NCBI GenBank assembly: GCA_004380135.1
Contig: QXCR01000068.1
Coordinates: forward strand, 62,001-126,000
Source: Stemphylium vesicarium
Taxonomy: Eukaryota > Ascomycota > Dothideomycetes > Pleosporales > Pleosporaceae
DNA length: 64,000 nucleotides
Reading direction: 5' to 3'
Under the pieces are notes generated by a model that had not been told where the DNA came from, did not search any database, and saw only the letters and a list, made by a program, of their open reading frames with translations. Positions 22,491 to 34,638 of the stretch are shown one piece after another. Position 1 is the stretch's first letter. Each line of letters starts with the position of its first letter. The position numbers and the translations under genes are program-made.

Positions 22491-25125
22491 GCTGCTGTGG
22501 AGCAGTCCTCACAGTCTCTCGCCTCCGCAGAGGGGGAGCTGTTTGGATGTCGCGTGCTCAGCGTCAATTTCGAGTGGCAGCGATAGCGGTGGCGGATACA
22601 GGATTGCGATATGGGAGCGCATGGACCATGTCTCTCTGTGGGTGACGTTGCTGGCGTACCGAGGACCCGGCAGCGTGGAGTGGGTATGGTGTCAGGCTAA
22701 AGAGGTAGTTTAGGCGCGACGTCGAGGAGCGCTCGACAACGCGGTGAATGAAGATGAAGGTGAAGGAGAAAAGCAGCAGATGACAGATTGGGAGCCGGAG
22801 GTGTGTGATAAACGCAAGCAGCCGCAGTGCGAGTGAGTGGGTCGTTATCGCAACGGCAGCCCTTGGCCAGGATTCGGAGGTACGCCACAAATTCGCTGTA
22901 GGCCGCCTCGATCGTCGAAAGCGCCCGGACTGCCTGATGCCATGTACTGCCAATGCCCCCCAGTATCCTTGGATCCGGATCCTGGCCCTCGCTGATAGGC
23001 GTTGCTCACGGCGTTGTTCACGGTGTTGGAGCAAGATGCAACAGAAGTAGACAAAAGCGAGTTTGTGTCTTGTTATCAGCATTCGCGTGTCGACATGAAC
23101 TGGTTGATGCGAGGGTCTACTTCTGTCCGTCTACTGTATCCCTGTGGCGACCTGCATGATGCCAATGGACAGTGGTGCGCTTCCCGCGATGGCGCTTGTT
23201 GGCTCTATCTCTGGATAATGGGCGACTGGGGACAGGTTGGCGTGGAGGCGGGATGCCAAACACGCCTCAGACCTGAGCGCACTGGCGCTGACCGCTTGAA
23301 GGCTCGGTGAAGTATTGGCACCCATGCTCAGCAACATCAGTGCCGGCACACGTGCCGATTGCTCACTATTGATTATTTTCCTCACACTGTTCGCGGCGTG
23401 ACTTTGGTGCTGGAATAGACCCGAGTGCCCGGCGTTGGGGCCGGCCGGTTACTCGGATGCTCAAGTGCGCGTTATCGCAGTCTGCTCGTCATTGTTGGCT
23501 GGCTATGGGTTGGTTGCGCGTATTCGCAGAGCAGCAGCGAGGCGGCGTCGGGCCAGCCCTCCTCCAAGGCTGGCAGTAGATGGACCCCCACCTCTGAACT
23601 GTCGCGTGGTCGGGTGCCCTGTGCGCTTGCCTGTCGCGGGACCCTGACCCCCGCCTTTTGGTTTCGCACCTGCTACTTGTGAGCCCGCTCCTTGCTGCAG
23701 CACTGAAGACATGGCAGAGCGCTCTCAGGAGCAGTCATTTGAAACTCGGAATGCAAGGGTAAGGCCAAGCAGGAGGCCAAGCAGGAGCACAAGCAGCCGC
23801 CGCAGCATCAGCATACGCGTCCGTAATCGGCGGCCTTGCTGAGGCTTGCGTCGACGCTCCCGCGGACGGGCAGGCCTGTGAACAGCCCGGTTGGACCAAC
23901 AATCAAGTGCCCCTTGATATTTCTACCCGCATCACTGCATGGCCATCAGCCCGAACTACAAGTCTGGTTCGGCGGAACTGATGTAGTGCCCGCGAATAGG
24001 GACAATGCACCCCGGTGTGCCTGCATGCGACTGCTGCTTCAAAACATGCAAACGAAAACGACGACGGTAATACTCACATGCACGTCTTATCACATGGCTT
24101 GCCACGCTTCATCGAGGTAGACTTATCAGTATCGCCTCGGTCGCCTGATCAGATCTGTGCAGTTCCACATGCTCACCTTAACTGCCTAGGTACTTCCTCG
24201 GTATCGCCCGATGTTCAGGCAAAGTCGAGGAGAGAAGGACAGACGCTTTTCCCTTGCAAATGCACTGTCGAAGGAGATCGCTACATATGGAATTTGAGCA
24301 CTCACGCGTCGGGCCTCTATAGATCGGAGGGCGCAGAGCGCATCGTTGTTGGGTAAAAGTCTTGGCTCGTCCACTACACGGGCGGGTGGCTAAGTGGGGG
24401 TACTTTCCGTTTCCTCCAACGCCGATCGGATTCTGGAGGAAGACACGAGGTCTTTAGCCAGCTTGCTCTGGTCACTGGATGCCTTGCACATAAGAATTAG
24501 ATGATGGGCGAAAGATCTACACAGGGAGTTTGCGTTGGTACCTGGCATAAGAAGAGTGGAGTCGGCACAATCAACATAAATAATGACGAACAACAAACAA
24601 AGATGCTACCTGTACCTTCAATGTGTAATACGCATCGTGCTAGTGGGTTTTTGCTTTTGTGATGGTATTTGCATCCTTTGTGCTATGGCGTCACGCAAAG
24701 GGGGATGATGACACCTGGGTATTTGGGCATCTTTCACATGTGAAACCGTCTACGCTTGGGCCTGACAGCTGAGCGAGTCCGTCGGCTACCCAAACAGCAG
24801 GTTGACAGGCAGCGATGCGGTTTGGAGAATGGCGTGAAGCTGGCTGCATCGTGATGGCAATGACGATTGATTCGCAGTGAAACCTGTATGCTGCAATGCA
24901 TGTTGTGGATGGCGGCGGAAACAAATCATGGCCAGACCAGTGTGGAGCAATGACGTTTTGGTGAATACCCAGCAAACTGCGCACACGACAGTCCCAGAAC
25001 AAAACCAACCCAGCACCTTCTCCTTCTCTCCTTCTCACAAACCCCTGCAGCCTCCCTTTATCTTTCAGTCCCGCCTTCCCTCACACTCTCAATAACACCT
25101 GCTCTCTGTTGCATAGACACAAGTA
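22491..25125. other. long divergent intergenic region, no gene supported
   Basis: 2.6 kb of balanced to GC-rich sequence between divergent starts of the Pth11-like gene and the reticulon gene. Several open frames (the longest is 172 codons, minus, 22564-23082) are low-complexity and lack recognisable domains. It contains small repeats (GCCAAGCAGGAG near 23765-23790), a CGGCACACGTGCCG inverted repeat near 23343, and pyrimidine-rich TTCTCC tracts just before 25126. A non-coding RNA or small secreted-protein gene cannot be excluded. Confidence 0.4.
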
Positions 25126-26616
25126 ATGTCCGAGGCGCCACGCGTTGAGCTTCCCAACACGGACATCGATTTCGACCTATCTGCGCCTGCCAACCAGTTC
25201 CAGCAGACAACCGACAACGTCCCGGACCAGCTATCGGAAATGGACCCCGACTCTGCCCCGCAGTCTAACGGCAACGCCCAACACGACCTGCAAAAAAGCG
25301 CAATCAAGACCAAGGACGGTCTTCTGGAAAGTAGGGTGAGTGGGACAGAACGCCCTCGACTTTGCCGAGACGCAAGCTAACGGCATACATCACAGTCTTA
25401 TCTGCAGCCCGCACCACACCGGATTTCATAAACTTACACCCACAAAGCAGCTACAAACGCCATGAACGCCGCCAACAACCACCCCAGCGTGCAGAACGCA
25501 AAGAACACCGTTATGAACGGTAAGGTATGTAGACTGAACTTGCACAACACGTTCGGGCCACAGCTAACGACGGTACCAGATAGACTTTGAGAGCACGCAC
25601 ACGACCCGTTGCTAAATTTCACAGGTCCCGTTGCACAAAATGTCAAGGCAGAGGGCGCAAAGACCCGCGATGAGTTTGCTGATCTCGCAAACTCCAAGAC
25701 AATTCCGGAGCAGAAGACGGCAACTGGCCAGAACCTCACTCGTACGTCACATGTGATGCCTGGCGGATCAACATGGCTAATCACCCCGCAGACTACCACA
25801 GCATGTTCTATCGTCTGCTGAGCTGGAAGAACCCCCGCGCTACCGGCATCGCCTTTGCCGGCACCGTCGTCCTCATCTTCGCCGCACGATACCTGAACCT
25901 GATCCGTTACATCTTCAAGACCTCATACATGGTACTAGGTGCCACTGCGGCCGCTGAGGTTGTTGGACAGCTGGCTATCGGACGTGGTCTTACATCTCAG
26001 TTCAGGCCACGCCAATACTTCACCATTCCCAAGGCCTCGCTTGAGCGCTTGACGGACGATCTCGAGCAGCTTATTAACTTCTTCGTCATCGAGTCCCAGC
26101 GCATTGTGTTCGCCGAGAATGTCTACGTCACTGTTGCTGTGAGTTACCCAGCTCATCCCTCTGCCTTCAGACCTTGCCCGAATCTGTTGGCTGACTTTAC
26201 TTCTCTAGGCTTTCTTCGCGTCCCTCCTCTCCTACTTCCTGATCAAGTTCGTTCCTCTTTGGGGCTTAGCTTTGGTCTCGACATTCATTACCTTCCTCGG
26301 CCCCCTTGTCTACATCCAGAACAAGGAGGCTATTGACGCTCAGCTGGAGAAGGGTTACAACATTGCCAACCAGCAGGCCCAGCAGGTCAAGGGGCTTGCT
26401 AACCAGCATGCCGGCAATGCCATGAAGACTGTCCAGGGCTACACACAACAGGCCACTGCCAAGGCTCAGGAGACTGTGAACCAGTACCGCGGACGCTCCA
26501 CCTCTCCCGAGGTCAAGAAGGAGTCTTTCCCCGCCGCTCCCAAGCACGAGCCCGCCGCTGAATCTTCCTCTGAAGAGGAGGACGAGGACGAGCCTGTTGC
26601 ACAGCCTGCTCTATAA
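25126..26616 (+). CDS. RTN1: reticulon-domain ER-shaping protein
   Basis: Five exons: 25126-25330, about 25451-25519, 25625-25741, 25792-26138 and 26209-26616, about 381 residues. The first intron needs a GTAGGG donor, and its acceptor could be 25447 or 25450. The reticulon homology domain starts MFYRLLSWKNPRATG, followed by a long hydrophobic hairpin, a hydrophilic loop (FTIPKASLERLTDDLEQL) and a second hairpin (ASLLSYFLIKFVPLWG). The tail is amphipathic and Gln/Ala-rich, then acidic (EEEDEDEP). Reticulons wedge into and curve tubular ER membranes. The amphipathic tail NIANQQAQQVKGLANQHAGN fits the curvature-inducing helix known in yeast Yop1/Rtn1-type proteins. Regulation is not visible. 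Confidence 0.88.
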
Positions 26617-27587
26617 GCGGTCTATCCTAGACCACCCCGCACTGAGCACTACTTCCTCCACCACAAATCCCCGCACATCCAACCTTGGAACATACCACTG
26701 TCACTCTCGCGCACGTACACACCTTTACGATGATGACGGATGACGACTTACGCTCGGTGCCAGCGCGATATTCACGAAGCCCGAAATTGGAAACAAGACC
26801 AGCGTCGGTGCATCACATTTTCTTTAAAAGCTTCTCTTTGCCTTCTCTTCTAGCGTTTTATGTATTCCCCCTGCATTCATCACCTTTAGGGAACGGCCTT
26901 CTCTGTTGTGGATGGGGTTCCGGTATGGTAATCATGGCAACTTTGGAGTTGTGTTCTCCACATCATAGTACGGGAGTTGTAATCAAAACTTGTCTTCTAA
27001 TAATTGTCTGGCATGGTGAATGTCATGTGCTGTGCATGAATGTACTGGAGCGTTAGGCATCCACTTCCAGCCCCGACGCCCCGCTTGGTAAACACCTTGG
27101 CTGAATGTATTGGATGCCGGTGAATGAGCCGTAGCGGTGCTGACCTTGTCTCAAGTATATCGCCAGCGCAGCCGGTTACGCAACCTTGGCCCTCAGGGTA
27201 CTCCAGCGTTTCGCATGGTGAATACTATTCTTTAGGGGCCGTAATTGATTTCGCATTACAAGTATCGCGTACAGGCATCTCTCCAGCACGTTCTATCGTT
27301 TAGACAGAGATGGGGCAGGACCAATTATAGATCAGCGGCTAAGCGGAAGGGGTCAGTGCGTAAGGCAACCGTCTGTTGCGTCAGTGTCAGCATAGCCTCT
27401 TGGCCCAGGGACTTCGCCTCCTCCTTGTCTCACTGTGCCGCATGTCACAGCGCCGACCTTCAAGACCAACACCTTCCCCCGTCAGCCTAGTGACATCCTT
27501 TCTTTTCTGTGTATTCCTTTCCTCCACAACTGCATTTCTTAAACGTACAGCTTTATTAGGAACTTATTCGCATACTGAGCAGGCAAC
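26617..27587. other. intergenic, no gene seen
   Basis: 3' flank of RTN1 and promoter of the next plus-strand gene. Short open frames lack support. A pyrimidine-rich stretch lies upstream of 27588. Confidence 0.45.
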
Positions 27588-28825
27588 ATGACCATGCTCG
27601 CCGAGTTCGCTCGTCGCGCCGTATCGCACCCGCATACGGCGTCGTTCGTCAAGCGCGCCGTTGCTATCCAGAACGATGAGGGTACAAAGATAGAGGTGCC
27701 TACCTGGGGTGTGGTGGTCGTCTACCTGACCATCATGGTGGGCAGCGTCGCTCTGAGCCTGGTATGTTCTCCCTATCTCACCAACATTGTCGCGCCGTAT
27801 CTCAATGCGCATCATAAAGCTTTCTACTAACAGCACCCTGTTAGGTATCTTACATGCTCAACGAAGTCATCACGTCCCTCTGCATGGTTGAGTCGCCCAT
27901 GGCCGCCATAACCGTCTCCCCATCCACCCAAGAGCCTTCTGTCAAGGAAGGCGAGAAGGAAAACCTCCTCGAGACCGGTCCTACCATCACGCTCGTCAAC
28001 CAGAAGCCCATTACCTCCTCCATCCGTGGCACCATTCGTCATCTCGTTGACAACGCCGGCCGTTTCGCGCGCTTCCGGGGATACCGCATCTACATCCTCT
28101 ACTCTATGCTCACCAGCATCGTAGTCACCTTCTTCAACGGCGCTCTTCCCCACGTTCCCGGCCAAGCTGTTCTCAGTGCCGGTATTTCCGGTGCGGTCCT
28201 CGCCAACATCCATGCCGCATGGACGCACAAGGTCGTTGGTATGCCGACTGAGAAGACCTTCTGGCAGCGCATCCCCTCCAAGAGCCATTGGAAGACCCTT
28301 GCTGCTCCCGCTGCCATCATGGCCGCCATGCCATACATCAGCATGTACCTTAGCGTTGGTGTAGCCATGCTCCTCCGCATTGACCAACTCGAGCAGCAGA
28401 ACATCACCACCTGCGCCGAGAAGATGAGTGTCATCGCTCGCATGCTCGCCGTCGTTATCTTCGCCATCACTTGCACTCTCTTCCTCTGCCTCCCCGCCAT
28501 GGTCACTCTCATCCGCATCGAAGCCTCCATCCTCCCCGAGGACCAAGACACCATCGTTCCCTTTGACCGCACTTTCGGCGGAAAGGTCGTTAGCAAGATG
28601 ATGGGTGGAACTGGTGTCGTTAGCTTCTTGGATGCCTGGAGGTCCTTCAACTGGGAGGCCCGTCGTCGTCTCATCAAGCTTTTCACCAAGAACTTCTTCC
28701 TCATCGTGGGCCTTGCCTTTGTCGTCATCCACGTTGTCGTTTTCGAGATCTTTGCCATTATGGGTCCTGCCGTTGGCAAGTTCCTTGCTCAAATGAAGCA
28801 TGACGGTCTTGACAAGAACGTTTAG
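27588..28825 (+). CDS. conserved fungal multi-pass membrane protein, function unknown
   Basis: Exons 27588-27761 and 27845-28825 (83-bp intron) give 384 residues. Helices are visible at about residues 40-60, 135-160, 165-185, 220-240, 265-290 and 345-370, so about six membrane spans. A charged N-terminal cytoplasmic stretch and a loop with ARFRGYRIYILYSML, WTHKVVGMPTEKTFWQRIP and FNWEARRRLIKLF are the most distinctive segments. The build resembles a family widespread in filamentous ascomycetes. I do not know an experimentally assigned role and give none. Strong codon bias toward C-ending codons suggests good expression. A 324-codon antisense frame over the same DNA is a shadow of this bias. 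Confidence 0.85.
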
Positions 28826-29775
28826 AGAGTTGCTTTACTGTTTGCTCTACTGTGGTTTAGATTGGATAAGCGATGGGATTTGAGATGCTGATTAGGGGGG
28901 ATGGGCATTTCTAAGCGTTGGGAGCGAACTATATATAGCTGCGTTTCTTTTTCATTTCTGTGCCGACTGTCCTTTACACATGTATACAACGCGTATTGAT
29001 CTCACAACGTTTTCAGAAAATCAAAATAAAACACATTTCTTGCTTCTTGTAATCATCATCATTCACACAAGTCACAAAAGAGAAAACCGATGATGGATCA
29101 TGTACCAATTCCCTATGTTTCATTCGAAATATATACACGAGTTCACAGCTCTCATCACCTGAACCATTCATCCCTCCCTCCCCCAGCGAGATTTGACAAA
29201 CTAACCTGCACCGTACTAAACTGAACCGAACTGAACTGCATCGAACTGAACCGAACCGAACCGAGTCGGGCCCAATACTAACTGAACGCCACGCTATGCC
29301 TCTCTCAAAGAAATCCGTAAGAAAAAAAAAAAAAAAAAAAAAAAAAGATGAGAAAAAGACATAGTGCAGGGTATAAACACCTAAAACACCACCCACCCTT
29401 AGTCCCGTCCGTCCATCATACCATCATGTGTCATTTGGCCATTTTGAGTTTCCGTTTGTGTTTTACGCCAAGCTGCCGTGTATATAGCGTGTGTCATTCG
29501 TCTTGCCTTTACTTTGAGCTTCGATTTCGCCTTGCCACCACTGTTGCTCCAGCTCCAGTTCCAGCCTCTGATTGTTCGTCGTCATCGACACCGAGTTTCC
29601 TCATCAACGCCAAGATGCGCTGCGAGGTTCTGCGGTGCGCGGTATCACTGCCACCGGTGCTGGTGTCTGAAGAAAAGGAACGGCGACTGTGACCTAATCA
29701 TCTCCGTTTTAGTATAAAAGAAAAGTGGGACAAAAGCCTGTCTGATGTTGAAGAGAAAGACTGCTTTCCCCGCTC
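28826..29775. other. convergent 3' flanks with A25 run and GAACT/GAACC repeat
   Basis: Non-coding. It includes an imperfect pentanucleotide repeat (CTGAA/CCGAA, about 29210-29262) and a run of 25 A at 29322-29346. The spacer lies between 3' ends of the membrane-protein gene and the histidine kinase. Confidence 0.6.
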
Positions 29776-32700
29776 TCATACCACCGACGCACTCTTCTTA
29801 TGCTCATGCATCTTGACTGATTTCTGCACCTCGTCATCGCCCTTGACAGCGGCCACGCCGACATTCACACTGCGGCTCTTTTCATCAGTCGTTTCTACGT
29901 TGTTGAGAATAGCGTTCATCTCGGCGAGCTTGAGGCGCTCCTTTTCGGCTTCGATTTCCAGGTTCGCCTTGTCTTGGCCTGTGACTACGCCCTTGAGGAT
30001 GACTTCAAGGTCGGCGAGGCGCACGGGCTTGATGAGGAAGAGGTTGATGCCGCTCGAATTTGCTTCTTGTTGGATGTCTGTGTCCGCGACGCCCGTGAGG
30101 GCAATGATGGTCACTTTGGGGAGGTTGTGCCGGATTTCATGCGCCCGGATTTGGCGCGTCGCTTCTAGGCCGTCCATGACGGGCATGTTGATGTCCATGA
30201 GTACTACGTCGATGCGGGATTCCTCCTCGTCGTTGGAGGCTTTGTACGTTTCGAGCGCTTCTAGACCGTCGGCGGCAAGTATGTGTTGGTGGCCGAGCTT
30301 GTCGACAAAGGTGCGGAGGAGGCGGAGGTTGATCGGGTTGTCGTCAACGCAAAGACATCGTAGAGCACGAGTGGGCTTTGCGTATCTCGACTGCTTGATG
30401 GGGCTCGAGTTCACCGATCGTATCTCAGGAGCACTACTGATGCTTGTGAGCTGTGGTCGGACGGGTTCCACAACGTGCAGGTGGTTGGTGGGTTTGAGGG
30501 GTGTATCTTCCCGAAGGCTAAGCTCGGAGATTTTGGGGAGGGCTGGATCGCTGCTGGTTTTATGCACAACTCCTCGCTGAGCATGTCGGTCAAGACACGA
30601 AGAGAGTGCCTTTGCCATCTTGTGAGGGCCCACTGGCTGGCCGATACATTCAAAGATGATACCAGGTACCGTGATAGCTGTTGTTGACTGTGCTGCTGCT
30701 GCGCCCTGGCACACGACGATGACGGGTGTTGCAGCTACCTTACCTGGACTCTGACTGTACTGAGTTCGTAAAGCTTTGGCACAATTTTCAGTAGCAATGA
30801 CCATGTCAGGCTCACAAGTGCCACCATCTTCATCGAACCGTTTCATGCCGAACCATTCGGTACAAAGACTGTCCAGGGCCTTCAATGATAGCTTGGAAGC
30901 GTTTTTGTTCTTGAGGTCCTTGACAAAGAACTCCTCTGCTTCGTTGAAACCTTCGAATCGCACCGTCAAACCCTTGGTGCGCTTGGTGACTTCTTGCAAG
31001 TGTAAGTCTTTCTCTCCCTCTGGGCCGGTTGCGCAGAAGTTCGGAGACATGCGTGACTCCTTCAACGGACATGTGACTGTGAACTTGGTTCCACGGTCCT
31101 TCTCGCTTCGTACCTCAACCTCTCCTCCTAGAGATTCCACAATCTGCTTCACGATTGAGAGACCTAGGCCAGTACCCTGGCTCAAGGGATTTTCTTGTGC
31201 GAAAGAGTGGAAGAGTCTATTGTTGATGTAGTCCTCGGACATACCGATGCCAGAATCGGTCACGGAGAACCTGAATTCGCAAGTTTCATCCTCATTTTCA
31301 GGCTTTCGCTTGGCCTCGAGTTTTACCTTGATGTAACCACCAGGCGTATACTTTAGGCTGTTTCCGAACAGATTCATGATCACACGACGCCAAGCACCAG
31401 GCTGAGTGCGGAAAACGTAGTTGTCACTATGGTTGATGTCGAGGACGATGGAAATTGGTGGCTTGTTCACCTTGGACGTGGTGAGCTCGTACGTCTGAGC
31501 GGATGTCTTTGCATATGTATAGCCGGCGAATACACTCTCGACCACGTCTTCTGTCAACATGCTCATGTCGACATCGTTGATGAGTGTCATGATGTCGTTT
31601 GTATGGGCTTGACCAGGACTGATGATATGCTTCGCACTCTGAGTGCGCTTCTTCTGCCGCTTCGAGACACCCCGTGTCAAATTGTTAATCTTGGCAAAGT
31701 CAAGGACCTGTACAATTAGCGGCGGGTCGGATGTAGTATGAATGCCAAGCTTACGTGGTTGATGGTCTCCAACAGCGTCTTGCCGCAGGTTTCGATGGTT
31801 GCTACGTGGGATACCTGCTGGTTATCGAGAGATGAATCTTTTAACAAATCAGTCATCCCCAGTATACCGTGCTTGAATCGTACAGTTAGCGCAGTCGCGG
31901 ATGGTCTTCTGTGACTAAATACATACCAGGGGTGAGCGAAGCTCGTGACTGATGGAGGAGATGAAATCAGCCTTTGCGGCGTCCGCCAGTTTTGTGTCGA
32001 GACGAGCAACTTCAGCCATGACGAAATTACTGAACGCTGCTAGATAGCTGAGCTCCTGCTCGGTGGTGAAGATTCGCTTCGGCTCGGAACTCCAGATGAC
32101 GGCTGTCGCAAACCACCGCTCGCGATGGGGGTCCCACAGCGGATACAGAATCAGACTTCGTGCGGTTGGAAAGACTCTTCTCAAGTATGCCTCATCGTCC
32201 AAGCTTCTAGACGACTCTGTTTTGCGCCCGGCAGTAAATGGAAATCCGTCGGCAGACTCAAACTCATCAAAGCTAGTCGAGGGTGAATTGATAGAGGGAG
32301 AAGCTGGGTCGTCATCAAGGTGGAAGATTTGTCCATGTGGGTAGAGGCGAAGGAGATGTCGCAAAACGCTCTCTGAGATGCATTCACCAGTGTTGGGCAG
32401 TGGCTTAGTATCGCGTTCGGTCTTGCAAAGAGCCGCACCCAGAATATCGCATGGCTTATCTGGTTCTGGTAGTTGATCGGGATCGAAGTCGTCGTCGACA
32501 AGACCACCGAAAGTACTAATCTTGGCATCGAAGAATGCCACGCCCTCTGCCTCGGTCGAATCTACAATCATATTCGCAGCCCGAGTAAAGTGTGCTCGAA
32601 GTTCTGGGGCTACCCTGTCCTTCTGCTCGGCTTTTGTGAAGCCTTTGGTCGAGTTGGATGATGTTGTAGTGGTGATTTCCGGGCGGGGAGGCTCGACAAT

Positions 32701-33714
32701 TTCGCTGGGAGCCAATGGAGCAGCAGCCTTGTTCAAAGGCATACGGATAGATGGCAAGGCGCCGTTGGATGGGCTTGTTGTACCGGGTGGAAAATGACTT
32801 GGCAGCAGTGTGTCATTCAAAGGTCCTACCATGCCTGGAGCAATATGGTTGTGTCCGTTGACGACGGGAGGCTCTTGTTCGGTGGGAGTGGTCACCGAGG
32901 GGCGTTGGCGTTGGGGCACGATGGCATCTGTCAGATCGGAGGGCTGAGGTTGGTCGATATCCCATGGATCCTGCGCCCAGTTTTCCAGACCACTCTTCCC
33001 TTCGGCAAACGAACCCAAGCTCTTCACCATGATCTTGGCCCTGCGATGGTCTTCGGCCGCCCTAGTTCTCTCCAAGTGGCGCATCACGGTGCCTGACATG
33101 CTTTTCAAGAAGGCCAATTGATGTGGCGTCAAGCCATCTCGCGGGTTCTCGTCCAACACACAATATGTGCCGATGCTGTGGCCACTGGGGCTGCGAATAG
33201 GGACGCCGGCATAAAAACGTGAATAGGGTGGGCCCTTGACAAAGGGAAAGTTGCAGAAGCGCTTATCTTGGCTGAGATCGTTCACGACGAGGGAGGGCAG
33301 GTCGCTCGGATCGTCGAGGGGCAGCGTGGTGTACTTTGGAGCGAGGTTGACGGTGTAGTTACAGAGACTCTGCTCTTTGGGGAATATGGTAGTGCCAAAA
33401 CATAGGCGGTCGTCGTCAAACTCAGGTTCGCCCGTTTGCAGGGACAGCGTCTTGGTTGCCTCGGCAAGAAGGAAACAGTCCTTGCGGTCGAAAAAGGATA
33501 TAAGACATCTCCGGGCATTCAAACGAAGAGCGCCCAGTTGCGCAAATGCCGTCAGGGCCTTATCGTCCGAGGCCCGTGGTGCGTAGTCCAGCGTGGGCGG
33601 AGGGGTACTCGGGGGTGTCTGTGATTTGGGTGCGGGCGACGGCGACGACTGGCGGCTGGCAGCACCATCGGTCTGGGGGTGCTGGAAACCTGGCCGAGGA
33701 TAGTACCTGGACAT
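29776..33714 (-). CDS. hybrid sensor histidine kinase (GAF-HisKA-HATPase-pseudoreceiver-REC)
   Basis: Exons 33714-31927, 31871-31755 and 31707-29776 (introns 55 and 47 bp) give 1278 residues. Domains in order: Pro/Ser-rich N-terminus; GAF-like domain (about 60-230); Ser/Pro linker; second GAF-like region (about 360-570); HisKA with phospho-acceptor His590 in SSISHELRSPLHGILG; HATPase with N box NLFGNSLKYT, G1 DSGIGMS and G2 GTGLGLSIVKQ; a receiver-like segment without a phospho-Asp (about 870-1010); and a true REC domain (about 1084-1205) with VDDN, Asp1140 in LMDINMPVMDG and Lys in FLIKPV. It should autophosphorylate on His590 and pass phosphate to Asp1140, then to an HPt protein feeding Skn7/Ssk1-type regulators (family knowledge). 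There is no membrane span, so it is probably cytosolic. The signal is unknown. Confidence 0.92.
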
Positions 33715-34638
33715 GGTGTCAGTGGAGGTCCCTAGAGGCTGGCTGGCTGCGGCAGGGCGACAAACCGGTAGAAAGCCTTCTCTCGCTCCTTAGCCAAATC
33801 GGTATGGTCGATCCGTCTGCGCCTCCGGGCCTGGGAGCGTGCAACCGCATGATCGTATGTATCCGACATTTGCGCATGTAAGAGAGACAAGACCCTTTTG
33901 CGGAGAAGGGTTTACCATAACCACGCTGCAAGCCACTAACGCCCGCTAGAGCAACGGGTGTGTATGTTGGGCAGATCTGGACAATAATCGGGCAGACTGA
34001 AGGTGCAGACCAACCACAGTAGGACGCTGGGCAGGCGCCGACTCTGGTTAGCGGAGCCCCCGAGTCGCCTCACAGCACTGTGACTGCTGATAGTCGACGC
34101 TGCGAGCAATAGAGCGCGGCGGACTACAAGCCGGCCAGACGTCACGCGAGCTGCTACGATCCGCTTGTACACGAATTAGAGACGACGTGTGAATTTTTTG
34201 GCGAGGCTGCCGACGCGCTCCAATGCCAGGGCGGCGGACCATGGACGCAGGACGCGTTCGTACTTCAGGGCACACCCACGGCAATTCAGCCGCGCCGCTG
34301 TAGCTCGCGCCTAGCGCCAAAGGCAACCCTGAGGGCGATTTGTGGGTGTTTCAGCCGGGCACACGCTGATCGCTTGGCACCCCACTACCCCTCCATGGCC
34401 GGACAAACGCCGAGCTGCCTTTTGAGCCTCATACTGACGCCGATAATACCAGTCACTTCCGTAGACCTGAGCTAAACCGGTTCCGCCATCGTTTATGCAT
34501 GGTCTAATCACTTCTCTACGACTCACCACCTCAACCTTGGAACTGCGGTTGAGTCATTGATATATCAAAATCTAACTTTCAACTTTCCCACCTCCATCTC
34601 TCGTCACCTCTACCGCCACTGTCAGCATATTCTACAAC
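33715..34638. promoter_or_regulatory. divergent intergenic region kinase / NAD synthetase
   Basis: 924 bp between divergent start codons. It contains short upstream open frames on the kinase side and a pyrimidine-rich leader with TTTCCCACCTCC before the NAD synthetase. No additional gene is supported. Confidence 0.5.

Noticed and set aside
22564..23082. 172-codon minus-strand open frame upstream of the Pth11-like gene
   Set aside because: Arg/His/Leu/Ser-rich composition without periodicity or motifs; overlaps other frames of equal length.
27827..28801. 324-codon minus-strand open frame
   Set aside because: It is antisense to the membrane-protein gene, which has clear transmembrane helices and a proper intron. 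The frame arises from C-ending codon bias and reads as low-complexity Asp/Gly/Glu.
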